Numbered from the stretch's first letter, positions 38,178 to 46,734 are shown. The stretch: 64,000 nt of DNA from Archangium minus (GCF_044360475.1 NZ_CP043494.1:6138001-6202000); one strand, 5' to 3'. Program-made: numbers and translations. Notes: generated from the letters alone by a model not told the origin.

Positions 38178-38417
38178 GTGCACACCATCTTCGTCATGAT
38201 CAAGTGTGAGCTGGGGCAGACCTACAAGACCGCGGCGATGATCGCCGACCAGGTCGACGAGGCCGCCGAGGTCCATTCCACCTCGGGCGGGTACGATCTG
38301 CTGGCCAAGTTCCACCTCGACAAGGACCAGGACATCGGTCGCTTTGTCACCGAGCGCATCCAGACGCTGCCCGGCGTCAAGGACACCTACACCATCACCA
38401 CCTTCAAAGCGTTCTGA
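38178..38417 (+). CDS. Stand-alone Lrp/AsnC effector-binding (RAM) domain protein
   Basis: 79-residue protein consisting only of the alpha-beta sandwich that binds amino-acid effectors in Lrp/AsnC regulators: HTIFVMIKCELGQTYKTAAMIADQV ... EVHSTSGGYDLLAKFHLDKDQDIGRFVTERIQTLPGVKDTYTITTF. There is no helix-turn-helix, so it cannot bind DNA by itself in the usual way. GTG at 38178 is preferred; GTG at 38160 (overlapping the desaturase stop) would add six residues. Likely co-transcribed with the desaturase. It could act as an effector-sensing partner of another regulator. Confidence 0.85.
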   Translation: MHTIFVMIKCELGQTYKTAAMIADQVDEAAEVHSTSGGYDLLAKFHLDKDQDIGRFVTERIQTLPGVKDTYTITTFKAF

Positions 38418-38465
38418 GCGAGCGCAACAGGCGGGTCGACCTCCCGGGCGCGTTTCATCGCAACC

Positions 38466-38482
38466 TGTCCGACAGTCGGACA
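38466..38482. promoter_or_regulatory. Perfect 17-bp palindrome, candidate operator
   Basis: TGTCCGAC-A-GTCGGACA, 8-bp arms around a central A, 48 bp after the AsnC-domain gene. No T-run follows, so an operator is more likely than a terminator. The binding protein is unknown. Confidence 0.5.
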
Positions 38483-38643
38483 AGTTCGCGAGAAACGTGC
38501 CCGGAGGAGGTCCCTGTCGGGTCCTGGCCAGGCCGTCCCTCTTTCCAGCCAGTTCTGAACACCGAGCAGCCCCTGGGGCCAATGCACGTCCGGACATCTT
38601 CCCGCGAGGATTGTCCAACGCATGGCACAGCTCCCCGCGGGGT

Positions 38644-38672
38644 TTGACGCGGCGTATTCCTGGGTTTACTTA
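38644..38672 (+). promoter_or_regulatory. Promoter upstream of the PhnD-domain kinase
   Basis: TTGACG (38644-38649), exactly 17 bp, TACTTA (38667-38672): identical hexamers and spacing to the initiator-tRNA promoter. Transcription would start near 38679 and meet the terminator about 45 nt later. Confidence 0.6.
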
Positions 38673-38679
38673 AAGTAAA
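38665..38679. promoter_or_regulatory. AT-rich palindrome overlapping the -10 element
   Basis: TTTACTT-A-AAGTAAA, a perfect 15-bp dyad covering the TACTTA -10 hexamer and the expected start site. This is where a repressor would block the promoter. Confidence 0.5.
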
Positions 38680-38695
38680 AACATCGCCTGGAGTG

Positions 38696-38725
38696 AAACG
38701 AGCTGGGTCTGACAGCTCGTTTTTT
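38696..38725 (+). terminator. Intrinsic terminator or attenuator ahead of the kinase gene
   Basis: AAACGAGCTG (38696-38705) / CAGCTCGTTT (38713-38722), 7-nt loop GGTCTGA, with six consecutive Ts (38720-38725). It is 24 bp past the promoter -10, so it either makes a ~47-nt RNA, attenuates the kinase gene, or ends the desaturase transcript. Confidence 0.8.
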
Positions 38726-38841
38726 CCAGTGAAACAGGAATAGTGTGCGTTGGACGGTATAGTTGTGCATAGTAGGAAACGCATGCAACTCGGGGCGGGG
38801 CCGGTGTGGGTCCACCGAGGGGCATCGAAGGAGGAATGCGC

Positions 38842-41046
38842 GTGACCCCGTCCACCACTCCCATCCGCTTCCTGCTCTACCCGTCGCTAGGGGAGGTGCG
38901 GGAGCACGTGCGAGTCGAGCTCTTCGGGCGAGTGCTGTCCGAGCGGCTGGGCCGGCCGGTGGTGATGGAGATCGCGCCCACGTACGAGGTGCTGGAGACG
39001 GAGCTGGCCGCGGGCCGGGTGGACATGGCGTGGGCCACGGCCGAGCAGTGCAATGCCTTCGAGCCGCAGGCGCGGGCGGTGCTGCGCGCGGTGCGCTCGG
39101 GGAGCTGGCACTACCACGCGGCCCTGGTGTGCCGTGCGGACGAGCCGCTCACCCTGGAGACGATGAAGGGCAAGCGCGCCGCCTGGGTGGCCCCGCGCTC
39201 CACGGGCGGGCATCTGCTGGCCATGCGCTTCCTGCAACAGCGGGGGCTGCGCCCAGGCGAGCTCTTCGCCGAGCAGCGCTTCCTGGGCACCTACCGCAAG
39301 GCGCTCGAGGCCGTGCTCTCCGGAGAGGCGGACGTGACCTCCGTCTTCTCCAACCACCCGGACGAGCTCGCCATGCGCGCCACCCTGGCCTCGTACGTCG
39401 GGGCCGAGGAGTCCAAGCTCGTCACCTTCGCCTTCACCGAGCCCACCCTGGCCGATGGCATCGTCATCACCCGACGCCTGTCCGAGGTGGATGCCGCCGC
39501 GGTGGTGTCCGTGCTCATGCGGATGAACATCGACGGGGGTGGCCTGGAGATTTTGATGGGGCCCTTCCGGGTGGAGGGCTTCTTCATGTCGTCGGCATCT
39601 CGGGAGGAGTCCGAGGCGCCACGCAAGGTACGCAGCGCCGAATACGTGGTGGCGGAGCTGGATGGGGAGGCGCGGTGCCTGCGGTTGTGCTCGCCCATGG
39701 GCAGGGCCTTTGGCCGGGACGTGAGCAACGCCGAGGGGCGGACGCTGGTGGAGGTGCTGGGAGAGGAGGCGGGAGAGCCGCTGCAGACGCTGGTGCGCGC
39801 GGTCCGCCGAGGCGTCGCGGGCGGCCGGATGGAGTACCGGCTGGAGGTGGAGGGCGAGACGCGCTGGTACGCGGCGGAGATCACCCCGTGCGCTCCCGTG
39901 GAGGGAGAGACGCAGCCGCGCCTGGGCCTGCTGGTGCGCGATGTGTCAGGGATGCGCTCCCTGGAGGAGCCGCTGTATCGGCTGGCCTCCTTCCCGCTGC
40001 TGCATCCCGAGCCGCTGCTGGAGCTGGGCATGGACGGAGAGCTGCGCTTCGCCAACCCGGCCACGCACAAGGCCTTCCCGGAGCTGATCACCCAGGGGGC
40101 GCAGCACCCGATGGTGCGGGCGGCGTTGCAGTGGGCCTGGCGTGGGGCTCCCGCGGGTGAGCCCTCGCCCACGGTGCACCTGGACGGCCGGTACTGGGAG
40201 CTGACGGTGGCGCAGCTGTGGGATCCCCCGGGGCTGCGGGTGTTCGCCCGGGACGTGACGCTGCGCAAGCAGATGGAGGCGCGGCTCATCCAGGCGGACC
40301 GGTTGTCGGCGCTGGGCTCGCTGGCGGCGGCCGTGGGGCACGAGATGAACAACCCGCTGGCCTTCATGCTGGCCAATCTCTCCTTCGCGCGCGAGGAGTT
40401 GGAGCGGGTGGGTGAGTCGCTGAAGGAGAAGGGCGAGTCCGTGACGCAGGAGCTGGACGATGTGCTGGAGGCCCTGCGGGAGACGGCGGAGGGAGCGCTG
40501 CGGCTCAAGCACATCGTGCAGGATCTGCGGACGCTCTCTCGCAAGCCGCCGGAGCACCAGGCGCGAGTGGAGGTGCAGCCGGTGCTGGAGAACGCGCTGA
40601 AGCTGATCCGCGGCGAGCTGCACCACCGGGCGCGGCTGGAGCGGGACTTCCATGAGATACCGGCGGTGGACGCGGACGAGGCTCGGCTGAGCCAGCTCTT
40701 CCTCAACCTGCTGCTCAATGCGGTGCAGTCGATGGATCCAGCGGAGGCCGAGGACAACGTGCTGCGCGTGGCCGCTTACACCGGGGAGGAGGGCGAGGTG
40801 GTGGTCGAGGTGCAGGACTCGGGCAGGGGCCTGCAGCCCGAGGCGCTCTCGCGCATCTTTGAGCCCTTCGTTGCCTCGCGGCCTGGCAGCTCGGGCTTGG
40901 GGCTGTCGGTGAGTCACGCCATCGTGACGGGCCTGGGTGGCACGCTGCGGGCGGAGAGCCGCCAGGGACGGGGCACGCTGATCACCATCACGCTGCCTCC
41001 GGCGTGCGAGGCGCTCCAGCCGCAGACGGCCTTGCTCGCCGGGTAG
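38842..41046 (+). CDS. Soluble hybrid sensor histidine kinase with PhnD-like domain
   Basis: Protein of 734 residues with no signal peptide or membrane helix. The N-terminal ~250 residues look like a PhnD/SsuA-type substrate-binding domain (IRFLLYPSLGEVREHVRVELFGRVLSERLGRPVVMEI ... GRVDMAWATAEQCNAF ... LAMRFLQQRGLRPGELF). Two PAS-like regions follow (about 270-375 and 385-470), then HisKA with phospho-acceptor H500 (AAAVGHEMNNPLAF) and an HATPase with N box NLLLNAVQS and G boxes DSGRGLQPEALSRIFEPF and GLGLSVSHAIV. AAGGAGG at 38828-38834 is 7 nt from this GTG but only 1 nt from the ATG at 38836, so GTG is chosen. No response regulator is adjacent, so it is an orphan kinase. Confidence 0.88.
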   Translation: MTPSTTPIRFLLYPSLGEVREHVRVELFGRVLSERLGRPVVMEIAPTYEVLETELAAGRVDMAWATAEQCNAFEPQARAVLRAVRSGSWHYHAALVCRADEPLTLETMKGKRAAWVAPRSTGGHLLAMRFLQQRGLRPGELFAEQRFLGTYRKALEAVLSGEADVTSVFSNHPDELAMRATLASYVGAEESKLVTFAFTEPTLADGIVITRRLSEVDAAAVVSVLMRMNIDGGGLEILMGPFRVEGFFMSSASREESEAPRKVRSAEYVVAELDGEARCLRLCSPMGRAFGRDVSNAEGRTLVEVLGEEAGEPLQTLVRAVRRGVAGGRMEYRLEVEGETRWYAAEITPCAPVEGETQPRLGLLVRDVSGMRSLEEPLYRLASFPLLHPEPLLELGMDGELRFANPATHKAFPELITQGAQHPMVRAALQWAWRGAPAGEPSPTVHLDGRYWELTVAQLWDPPGLRVFARDVTLRKQMEARLIQADRLSALGSLAAAVGHEMNNPLAFMLANLSFAREELERVGESLKEKGESVTQELDDVLEALRETAEGALRLKHIVQDLRTLSRKPPEHQARVEVQPVLENALKLIRGELHHRARLERDFHEIPAVDADEARLSQLFLNLLLNAVQSMDPAEAEDNVLRVAAYTGEEGEVVVEVQDSGRGLQPEALSRIFEPFVASRPGSSGLGLSVSHAIVTGLGGTLRAESRQGRGTLITITLPPACEALQPQTALLAG

Positions 41047-41114
41047 CGGACACCTCGGTCCGCGCCCCTCTCGTGTTAGGCTGACGAGAGAGGCAGGAGC
41101 CGAGAGGTCCGTGC

Positions 41115-44024
41115 ATGCGGCGACGTTGGGGCATTGGGGCTGGGGTGGTCCTCCTGGTCCTGTTGGGGTCGTGGCTCAGCTGGCGGTTCGCGGGGCCTGC
41201 GCCCAGTGCCTCGAGTCGTCCGGCGGAGTCCCGCGAGCAAGCCGCGGCGCGGGCGCGCTCCTCGTGGCTGACGGGGCCCTCGGCAGCCCAGCCCGAGGCT
41301 CGGGGAGCGTTGTCCATCCAGGGCCAGGTCGTGGGTCCAGAGGGGCCGGTGCCCGGAGCGCTCGTCGTGGCCTTCGAGCCCGCGTCCGCGGAGTGGCTCT
41401 CCAGGATTCCTTCCCGATCCGACGACTCGTGGATTCTCTGTGGCGGTGGTCTGTACGCGAAGACGTTCCTGGAGCTGGCGGCGGAGCAGCGAGTGCGGGA
41501 GGCACTGCCATCCGCGCATGCCACCACGGACGCCCACGGGAACTTCCGTATCGAGGGCCTGGAAGAGGGCTCCTTCATGCTCTGGGCCGAGCGCGGAGAC
41601 GACCTGGGCGTTCAGTGGGAGGTGGCGGCGGGGAGCGAGGACGTCGAGGTGCGGGTCTCCCTCGGGGTATGGATCTCCGGCGAGGTGCACGACGAGCAGC
41701 AGAGGGCGCTCGCGGGAGCGCTCGTCACAACGCTCCTGCGGAACGAGGGACGCTTCGTCGAGACGACCACGGATGCGCAAGGCCGGTTCCTGGTCGGTCC
41801 ACTCCCCTGGGGTGAGCACGAGGTCCTCGTCTCGATGGAGGGCTTCTTGCCGAGGCGTTCGAGCTCGAGCACGCCCACCTGGGGAGCCAGGCCGCTCGAT
41901 GTGACCCTGTTCACCCCGCTGCGGATCTCGGGCCGTGTCGTGGATGAGCGGGGTCCGGTTCCGGGGAGCACCGTCCACGTCAAGGATGACGTGCGCATCG
42001 CGCCCACGCTCACGGATGAGCGCGGGCATTTCGTTCTGGAGGGGCTGTGTCCAGGGCAGGTGCTGTTGGCCAGCGGAAAAGGGCTCCATGCCCAACAGCG
42101 GGTGGATGTGAATGGGTCCGAGGTGGAGCTCGTCCTCGGCGCCAATCTCCAACTGAGCGGACGCGTCACCCACACCTCCGGCCGGTCCATCGAGGGAGCG
42201 GAGGTGACCCTGTCCGGAATTGGGACGGAGAACAGATGGACGGTTCGGACGGACTCGCGGGGCAGGTTTTTGATCGAGCCGCTCGTTCCGGGAACGTATG
42301 GGATGAGCGTGCAGGCGATGCGCCACGTCCGCAAGGAGCTCCCGGAGCGTCTGCTCGAGGCCTCGGAGGAGATACAGGTCGTGTTGAAGGAGGCGTGGCT
42401 CGTGGAGGGCCGCACCGTGGACGAGAGGGGCGCACCCGTGGAGGGGGTCTCCTTGCGGCTCGTGCCCGCCGAGTCCGGGCCGCCAGGGCCGTCTGTCGCC
42501 GTCGCACTCTCGGGGGCGGATGGCACCTTCGCACTGGAGGCTCCCGTGCACGGTCCCTGGCGCGTCCTGGCCCACCATCCGGACTTCCTCACGGAGGAAC
42601 TGCAGCTCTCCGCCCCTTCCCGTGACGCGCGTGTGGTGATGCGTGGCGGCGCCTCCCTCGAGATCGAGCTGGTGGATGAGGCGGGACGCCCGGTCCGCCG
42701 TGCGGAGCTTCAGGCCCATGCCAGCAAGGGCAGCTTCTCGCGGGCGCTCACCACCGACGCGGAGGGCAGGGCCGTGTTTCGAGGTCTGCTACCCGGGCGC
42801 TACACCCTGCGGGCCAGGCCTCCTTCGGGATGGATCCTCTACGCGGAGCAGGAGGAGGTGGTGCATGGCGTGGAGGCTCGGAAGGTGCGCATCCAGCTCG
42901 AGGAGGGCTGGAGCTTCTCGGGCCAGGTCGTGGATCAGCAAGGCCATCCCATTGAGGGCGTGTTCATCTCCGGGTCCCAGCGTGGCAAGTCCGGGCAGCC
43001 GAATCTCTCCACGCGGGTTCAGTCCGGGCCCGACGGAAGGTTCACGCTGGCGCACCTGACGGAGGGAGCCTGGGGGGTGTATGCGTTCTTGCCCGGGTAT
43101 ACGCTCGATCAAGAGGCCTCGAGTGGGCTCGACTGGGATGAAGGTGGTTCCATGGTGGGGCGTGTTTCTCCCGGGAGCCGTGACGTCCGGATCGTGATGC
43201 GGAACGTGCGGTGTGAAGTCCGCGGACGTGTGGTGCGCGAGGATGGCAGTCCGCTCACGTCGTTCTGGGTCGATCAGACACGCGTGAATCACCCTGACGG
43301 GAGGTTCTCCGTGCCGCGCTCCAGGGGGAGCCTGGTTCACATCTTCGCTCCAGGGTTCTCCCAGGAACGTTTCAATCTGCCGGAGGAAGAGGTCGCAGAG
43401 CTGGGCGAGGTGGTCCTGAAGGCGGAGCAGCCGAGGCCCGAGAAGCCCCCGCCCGAGCCCGGAGCCGATCTGGACGGGCGGATCTCCTCGGCGGGTGTCC
43501 CGGTTGCGTCGGGCCTGGTCAAGCTTCGCTCGGAACAGGGCACGCTCATGACCACCACGGGCTTCTGGAATGGACGTTATTCCCTGCGGTCCATCCCGGC
43601 GGGCCGCTATGTGGTCCAGGTGGTGGCGCAGCCCGACGAGGGCCCGGCGCCACTGTTCCCGCTGCGGCGGGTGGAGCTCTCCTCGGGCGACAGGGTGACG
43701 CTGGACTTCACCGAGCAGGTTCCGGGCGCGGCGGTGGATGTCTTCGTGCCGGATCGGAACATCGAGGTCCATCTCCTCCCGGGGAGCCTGCCGTCCATGG
43801 GTCCGAAGAACGGTCTGTACTCCAAGCTGGAAAGTGGCTTCATGGGCAGGCCGGTTCGGGAGGGGGTCCGGCGGTTTTCCCGGGTGCCCGCGGGGCACTA
43901 CACGCTCTTCGCCATGCGGAGGGACGAGGACGTCACAGCGGTCCACCGGGAAGAGCTGGAGGTCCCCTCCGAGGGCGAGCTCTCCTTCTCGCTGTTGCCT
44001 CAGTGGACTCTGTACGACGATTAG
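41115..44024 (+). CDS. Envelope protein built of carboxypeptidase-regulatory-like repeats
   Basis: Protein of 969 residues. One N-terminal hydrophobic segment (GIGAGVVLLVLLGSWLSWRF, about 6-25) serves as signal anchor. The rest is a chain of about ten beta-sandwich modules of roughly 75-90 residues with the pattern 'sGrVvDe.G.Pv.ga.V......tDa.GrF.l..l.pG.y.l', for example ISGRVVDERGPVPGSTVHV and LSGRVTHTSGRSIEGAEVTL. These are transthyretin-like/CarboxypepD_reg folds and carry no peptidase domain. Probably a long periplasmic or surface scaffold. It is followed 84 bp later by a CotH lipoprotein on the same strand. Confidence 0.85.
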   Translation: MRRRWGIGAGVVLLVLLGSWLSWRFAGPAPSASSRPAESREQAAARARSSWLTGPSAAQPEARGALSIQGQVVGPEGPVPGALVVAFEPASAEWLSRIPSRSDDSWILCGGGLYAKTFLELAAEQRVREALPSAHATTDAHGNFRIEGLEEGSFMLWAERGDDLGVQWEVAAGSEDVEVRVSLGVWISGEVHDEQQRALAGALVTTLLRNEGRFVETTTDAQGRFLVGPLPWGEHEVLVSMEGFLPRRSSSSTPTWGARPLDVTLFTPLRISGRVVDERGPVPGSTVHVKDDVRIAPTLTDERGHFVLEGLCPGQVLLASGKGLHAQQRVDVNGSEVELVLGANLQLSGRVTHTSGRSIEGAEVTLSGIGTENRWTVRTDSRGRFLIEPLVPGTYGMSVQAMRHVRKELPERLLEASEEIQVVLKEAWLVEGRTVDERGAPVEGVSLRLVPAESGPPGPSVAVALSGADGTFALEAPVHGPWRVLAHHPDFLTEELQLSAPSRDARVVMRGGASLEIELVDEAGRPVRRAELQAHASKGSFSRALTTDAEGRAVFRGLLPGRYTLRARPPSGWILYAEQEEVVHGVEARKVRIQLEEGWSFSGQVVDQQGHPIEGVFISGSQRGKSGQPNLSTRVQSGPDGRFTLAHLTEGAWGVYAFLPGYTLDQEASSGLDWDEGGSMVGRVSPGSRDVRIVMRNVRCEVRGRVVREDGSPLTSFWVDQTRVNHPDGRFSVPRSRGSLVHIFAPGFSQERFNLPEEEVAELGEVVLKAEQPRPEKPPPEPGADLDGRISSAGVPVASGLVKLRSEQGTLMTTTGFWNGRYSLRSIPAGRYVVQVVAQPDEGPAPLFPLRRVELSSGDRVTLDFTEQVPGAAVDVFVPDRNIEVHLLPGSLPSMGPKNGLYSKLESGFMGRPVREGVRRFSRVPAGHYTLFAMRRDEDVTAVHREELEVPSEGELSFSLLPQWTLYDD

Positions 44025-44108
44025 CCCGTTCGTGCCGCGACAATGCCCTGGAGGGCAGCCTGTGGCGTGTGGCACCACCCACTAGCGTGCGCTCCTGATG
44101 GAGGCTGC

Positions 44109-45395
44109 ATGTCACGGGTCGCGCGGGGCTTGTTATGTCTGGCGGCGGGAGGGCTGCTGCTGTCCTGTTCCTCCTCGACCGAATGGATCGGGCCGCTGCC
44201 CGCCGAGTGTCAGGAGTTCGCGCAGGCGGAGTCCGGTCCAGCGACCCATGTCGAGGAGGATGGGTTGCCGGTGTTCAACCTGTTCATCTCGGAATCCCTT
44301 CCGGATGAAGAGGGCTACTTCGTGGCGCGGCTCGTCTATCGCGGGCGGTGCCAGCGGCTGTGGGTGAGGCTCCGCGGGAACACCTCGCACTTCTTTCCCA
44401 AGCGCAGCTACACCCTCGACTTCCCGAAGGACGCGCCCTTCGACGAGCCCCTGCTCGGCGGCGGCTTCACCGGCCGGCGCAAGGTGGTACTCATCAGTCC
44501 GTTCAACGACAACTCGTACATGCGGCATCGGCTCGCCTTCACGCTGTGGAACCGGATGTCGCCGGGCCACATCCCCGTGAAGACGTACAGCGCCGTCGTC
44601 TACGTGAACGGGAGCTACGTGGGCCTGTACACGGTGGCCGATCACCTCGACAAACACCTGATGGCGGCGCAGGGGCTGGATGGGGAAGGGGAGCTGTTCA
44701 AGGCCTCGGGTGATGACGCCAACTTCTCCCACCTGGACGTCGAGGGCCGGCCCAAGCGCGATTTGAAGCAGGGCTTCGAGAAGAGGGCGGGACGCCCCGA
44801 GTCTGGCTCCGAAGCCTACGACAGCATCCGCGCGTTCACGGCCTTTGTGATCGATTCGAGCCCGGAGCGCTTCCAGGTGGAGCGCCACGCGTGGATGACG
44901 CACGAATACGAGGACTGGTGGATCTTCTCTACGCTCATCGTTGCCAACGACTCGGTGTCGAAGAACGCCTACCACTACCGGGCTCCGGGTCCCGGAGGCC
45001 GGTGGCGCTACATCCCGTGGGATCTCGATACCAGCTTCGGCCAGAACTGGGACACGCGGCGCAATGATCCACGGGAGCACCCCCACTTCACGACCCGGAA
45101 TCACCTCTTCGCCCGGATGCTGGAGGACCCCTCCATCGCGGCGTCCCTGCGCGAGCGCTACCGGGTGCTGCTCCAGGGAGAGCTGCGAGCGGAGGTGGTG
45201 CTCGGGCTCATCGACGAGTACGCGCGGGAGGTGGCTGCCGCGGCCCGTCGTGACGAGGTCCGGTGGAGGGAGGACTACCTGAGCTTCTTCCGGTGGAAGA
45301 CCCGCACGGACTTCACCACCTTCGACGAGGAAGTGGAGTACCTCCGGTGGTGGGTGCAGCTGCGTTGGGGCACGCTGGAGCAGCAGCTTCCCTGA
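44109..45395 (+). CDS. CotH-kinase-family lipoprotein
   Basis: The 428-residue CotH domain protein is exported as a lipoprotein (signal peptide with lipobox LLLSC, cysteine at about residue 20). CotH proteins are atypical kinases that phosphorylate secreted or coat proteins. Visible motifs are LRGNTSHFFPKRSYTLDF, KASGDDANFSHLD, the N-rich IVANDSVSKNAYHYRAP and the metal-binding YIPWDLDTSFGQNWD with D305 and D307. The domain is near complete. The ATG at 44109 begins the signal peptide; the longer open frame upstream has no matching features. The substrate may be the neighbouring repeat protein, an inference from position only. Confidence 0.88.
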   Translation: MSRVARGLLCLAAGGLLLSCSSSTEWIGPLPAECQEFAQAESGPATHVEEDGLPVFNLFISESLPDEEGYFVARLVYRGRCQRLWVRLRGNTSHFFPKRSYTLDFPKDAPFDEPLLGGGFTGRRKVVLISPFNDNSYMRHRLAFTLWNRMSPGHIPVKTYSAVVYVNGSYVGLYTVADHLDKHLMAAQGLDGEGELFKASGDDANFSHLDVEGRPKRDLKQGFEKRAGRPESGSEAYDSIRAFTAFVIDSSPERFQVERHAWMTHEYEDWWIFSTLIVANDSVSKNAYHYRAPGPGGRWRYIPWDLDTSFGQNWDTRRNDPREHPHFTTRNHLFARMLEDPSIAASLRERYRVLLQGELRAEVVLGLIDEYAREVAAAARRDEVRWREDYLSFFRWKTRTDFTTFDEEVEYLRWWVQLRWGTLEQQLP

Positions 45396-45460
45396 GCCCA
45401 TTCGCCCCGTGGGACGGGTTCGTGTTGGCAAGCGGGATGGACTGTTGCGAAATGCCGTCC

Positions 45461-46078
45461 ATGAACCTGCTCTCATCCGCCTGCCTCGCCGTGCTGCTCG
45501 CCCTCGCCCCCACCGCCTTTGCCGCCGCGCCGAAGAAGGCGGCGAAACCGGAGCCGGTCAAGACGGTGCGGGTCGTGCTTCAGACGGAGAAGGGAGAGAT
45601 CGAGCTGGAGCTCGACGAGACCCACGCGCCCAAGACAGTGCGGAACTTCCTCCACTACGTGGACGGTGGCTTCTTCGAGGGCGGGGTGTTCCACCGCACG
45701 GTGAAGCCTGACAACCAGCCGAACAATCAGGTGAAGATCGAGGTCATCCAGGGAGGCATCAACCCCGCTCGCGAGTCCGAGCAGCTCCCGCCAATTCCGC
45801 TCGAGCGCACGAACGAGACGGGGCTCAAGCACAAGGATGGCTCCATCTCGATGGCGCGCGACACGCCGGACAGCGCGGTGTCGGACTTCTTCATCTGCGT
45901 GGGTGACCAGCCCGAGCTGGATCACGGAGGCAAGCGCAACCCGGACGGGCATGGCTTTGGGGCCTTCGGCCGGGTGGTGAAGGGCATGGACGTGGTGCGC
46001 GCCATCCAGCAGGCGCCCGCGGACGGGCAGAAGCTCACGCCGCCGGTCAAGATCCTGCGCGCCACGCGCAAGCCGTGA
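45461..46078 (+). CDS. Exported cyclophilin-type peptidyl-prolyl isomerase
   Basis: The 205-residue protein has a signal peptide (MNLLSSACLAVLLALAPTAFAAA) and a cyclophilin domain: VVLQTEKGEIELELDETHAPKTVRNFLHYVDGGFFEGGVFHRTV, then VIQGGINPARESEQLPPIPLERTNETGLKHKDGSISMARDTPDSAVSDFFICVGDQPELDHGG. It resembles periplasmic PpiA but is longer at the N terminus. It would assist folding of exported proteins. ATGs at 45437 and 45452 are in frame and would add a few residues; none has a clear ribosome-binding site. It lies 65 bp after the CotH gene, a plausible co-transcribed partner. Confidence 0.88.
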   Translation: MNLLSSACLAVLLALAPTAFAAAPKKAAKPEPVKTVRVVLQTEKGEIELELDETHAPKTVRNFLHYVDGGFFEGGVFHRTVKPDNQPNNQVKIEVIQGGINPARESEQLPPIPLERTNETGLKHKDGSISMARDTPDSAVSDFFICVGDQPELDHGGKRNPDGHGFGAFGRVVKGMDVVRAIQQAPADGQKLTPPVKILRATRKP

Positions 46079-46101
46079 CGCTCGATGAAGGTCGACTCAG
46101 C

Positions 46102-46485
46102 TCACGGCTGGCGCGGCACCAGGACGCACTGGCCGAGCTCCGTGTCACACACGGGCTCGAGCTCACTTGGGTCCAGGCAGGCGGCGGTGACGCACTCTCC
46201 TGGCTGGCACGCATAGGACGCCTGTTGGGCCAGGATTCGCGCTCGCCGCTGGAACTCGGCGAGGTTCGCCCTCGAGTTGACCGCACCGAAGCATTGGAAG
46301 GCTCCCAGGCAGTTCTGCCCGCCAGCCAGGGCGAGCAGATCGACCTCCTGGCAGGTGTCGCCAGCGCGGCACCGGGCGTAACGGGAGACCAGCTCCGTGG
46401 CGCCCTCCTGGAGTTGCTCGCAGTTGGCACATCCCGACAGCCACAGCGCCAGCGCCGCCATCCACGACATGACCAGTCGCCTCAT
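46102..46485 (-). CDS. Small cysteine-rich lipoprotein
   Basis: The 127-residue protein has a signal peptide ending in the lipobox ALWLSGC (cysteine at 19). The mature part has nine further cysteines in pairs (ANC, RCRAGDTC, QNC, FQC, YAC, GECVTAAC, VCD, QCV), suggesting a disulfide-stabilised fold. The family is not recognised. Such cysteine-rich lipoproteins are common in myxobacterial envelopes. Convergent with the isomerase gene. Confidence 0.75.
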   Translation of the reverse strand: MRRLVMSWMAALALWLSGCANCEQLQEGATELVSRYARCRAGDTCQEVDLLALAGGQNCLGAFQCFGAVNSRANLAEFQRRARILAQQASYACQPGECVTAACLDPSELEPVCDTELGQCVLVPRQP

Positions 46486-46734
46486 TGCCCCACCTCCGCG
46501 TATGCCGGTTCAACGTCTCGTCTTCCCCGTGCGCCTCATGCTTCTGGCGATGGGGCCGGACGCACCCTGGACACGCGGAGCCGAGCGCGCATCGTCCGGT
46601 GGGGAGGCCGGGGCTACGTTCAATGCGTTGGGAGCGGTACCGGGGATTGTTTGAAGTCACAACAAAGAGGCTTGGCGTGGCCCGCGAGAAATGCTTGCCT
46701 CGGCGCCCCCCCTCACCTGGAAAGGTGCTCATCC

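Larger units (their letters stand above)
38418..38841. other. Regulatory intergenic region
   Basis: No gene is supported in these 424 bp. In order they hold a 17-bp palindrome (38466-38482), a promoter (38644-38672) overlapped by a 15-bp AT-rich palindrome (38665-38679), an intrinsic terminator (38696-38725), a -10-like TATAGT (38758-38763) and the kinase ribosome-binding site. Base composition falls well below the surroundings from about 38640 to 38790. Confidence 0.7.

Noticed and set aside
38624..38640. Sigma54 promoter (TGGCAC) before the kinase gene
   Set aside because: TGGCAC is present but the partner element at the right distance reads CCCG instead of TTGC.
38763..40160. Alternative frame overlapping the PhnD-domain kinase
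   Set aside because: Its translation is Gly/Ala/Arg-rich without motifs, whereas the other frame shows a complete histidine kinase.
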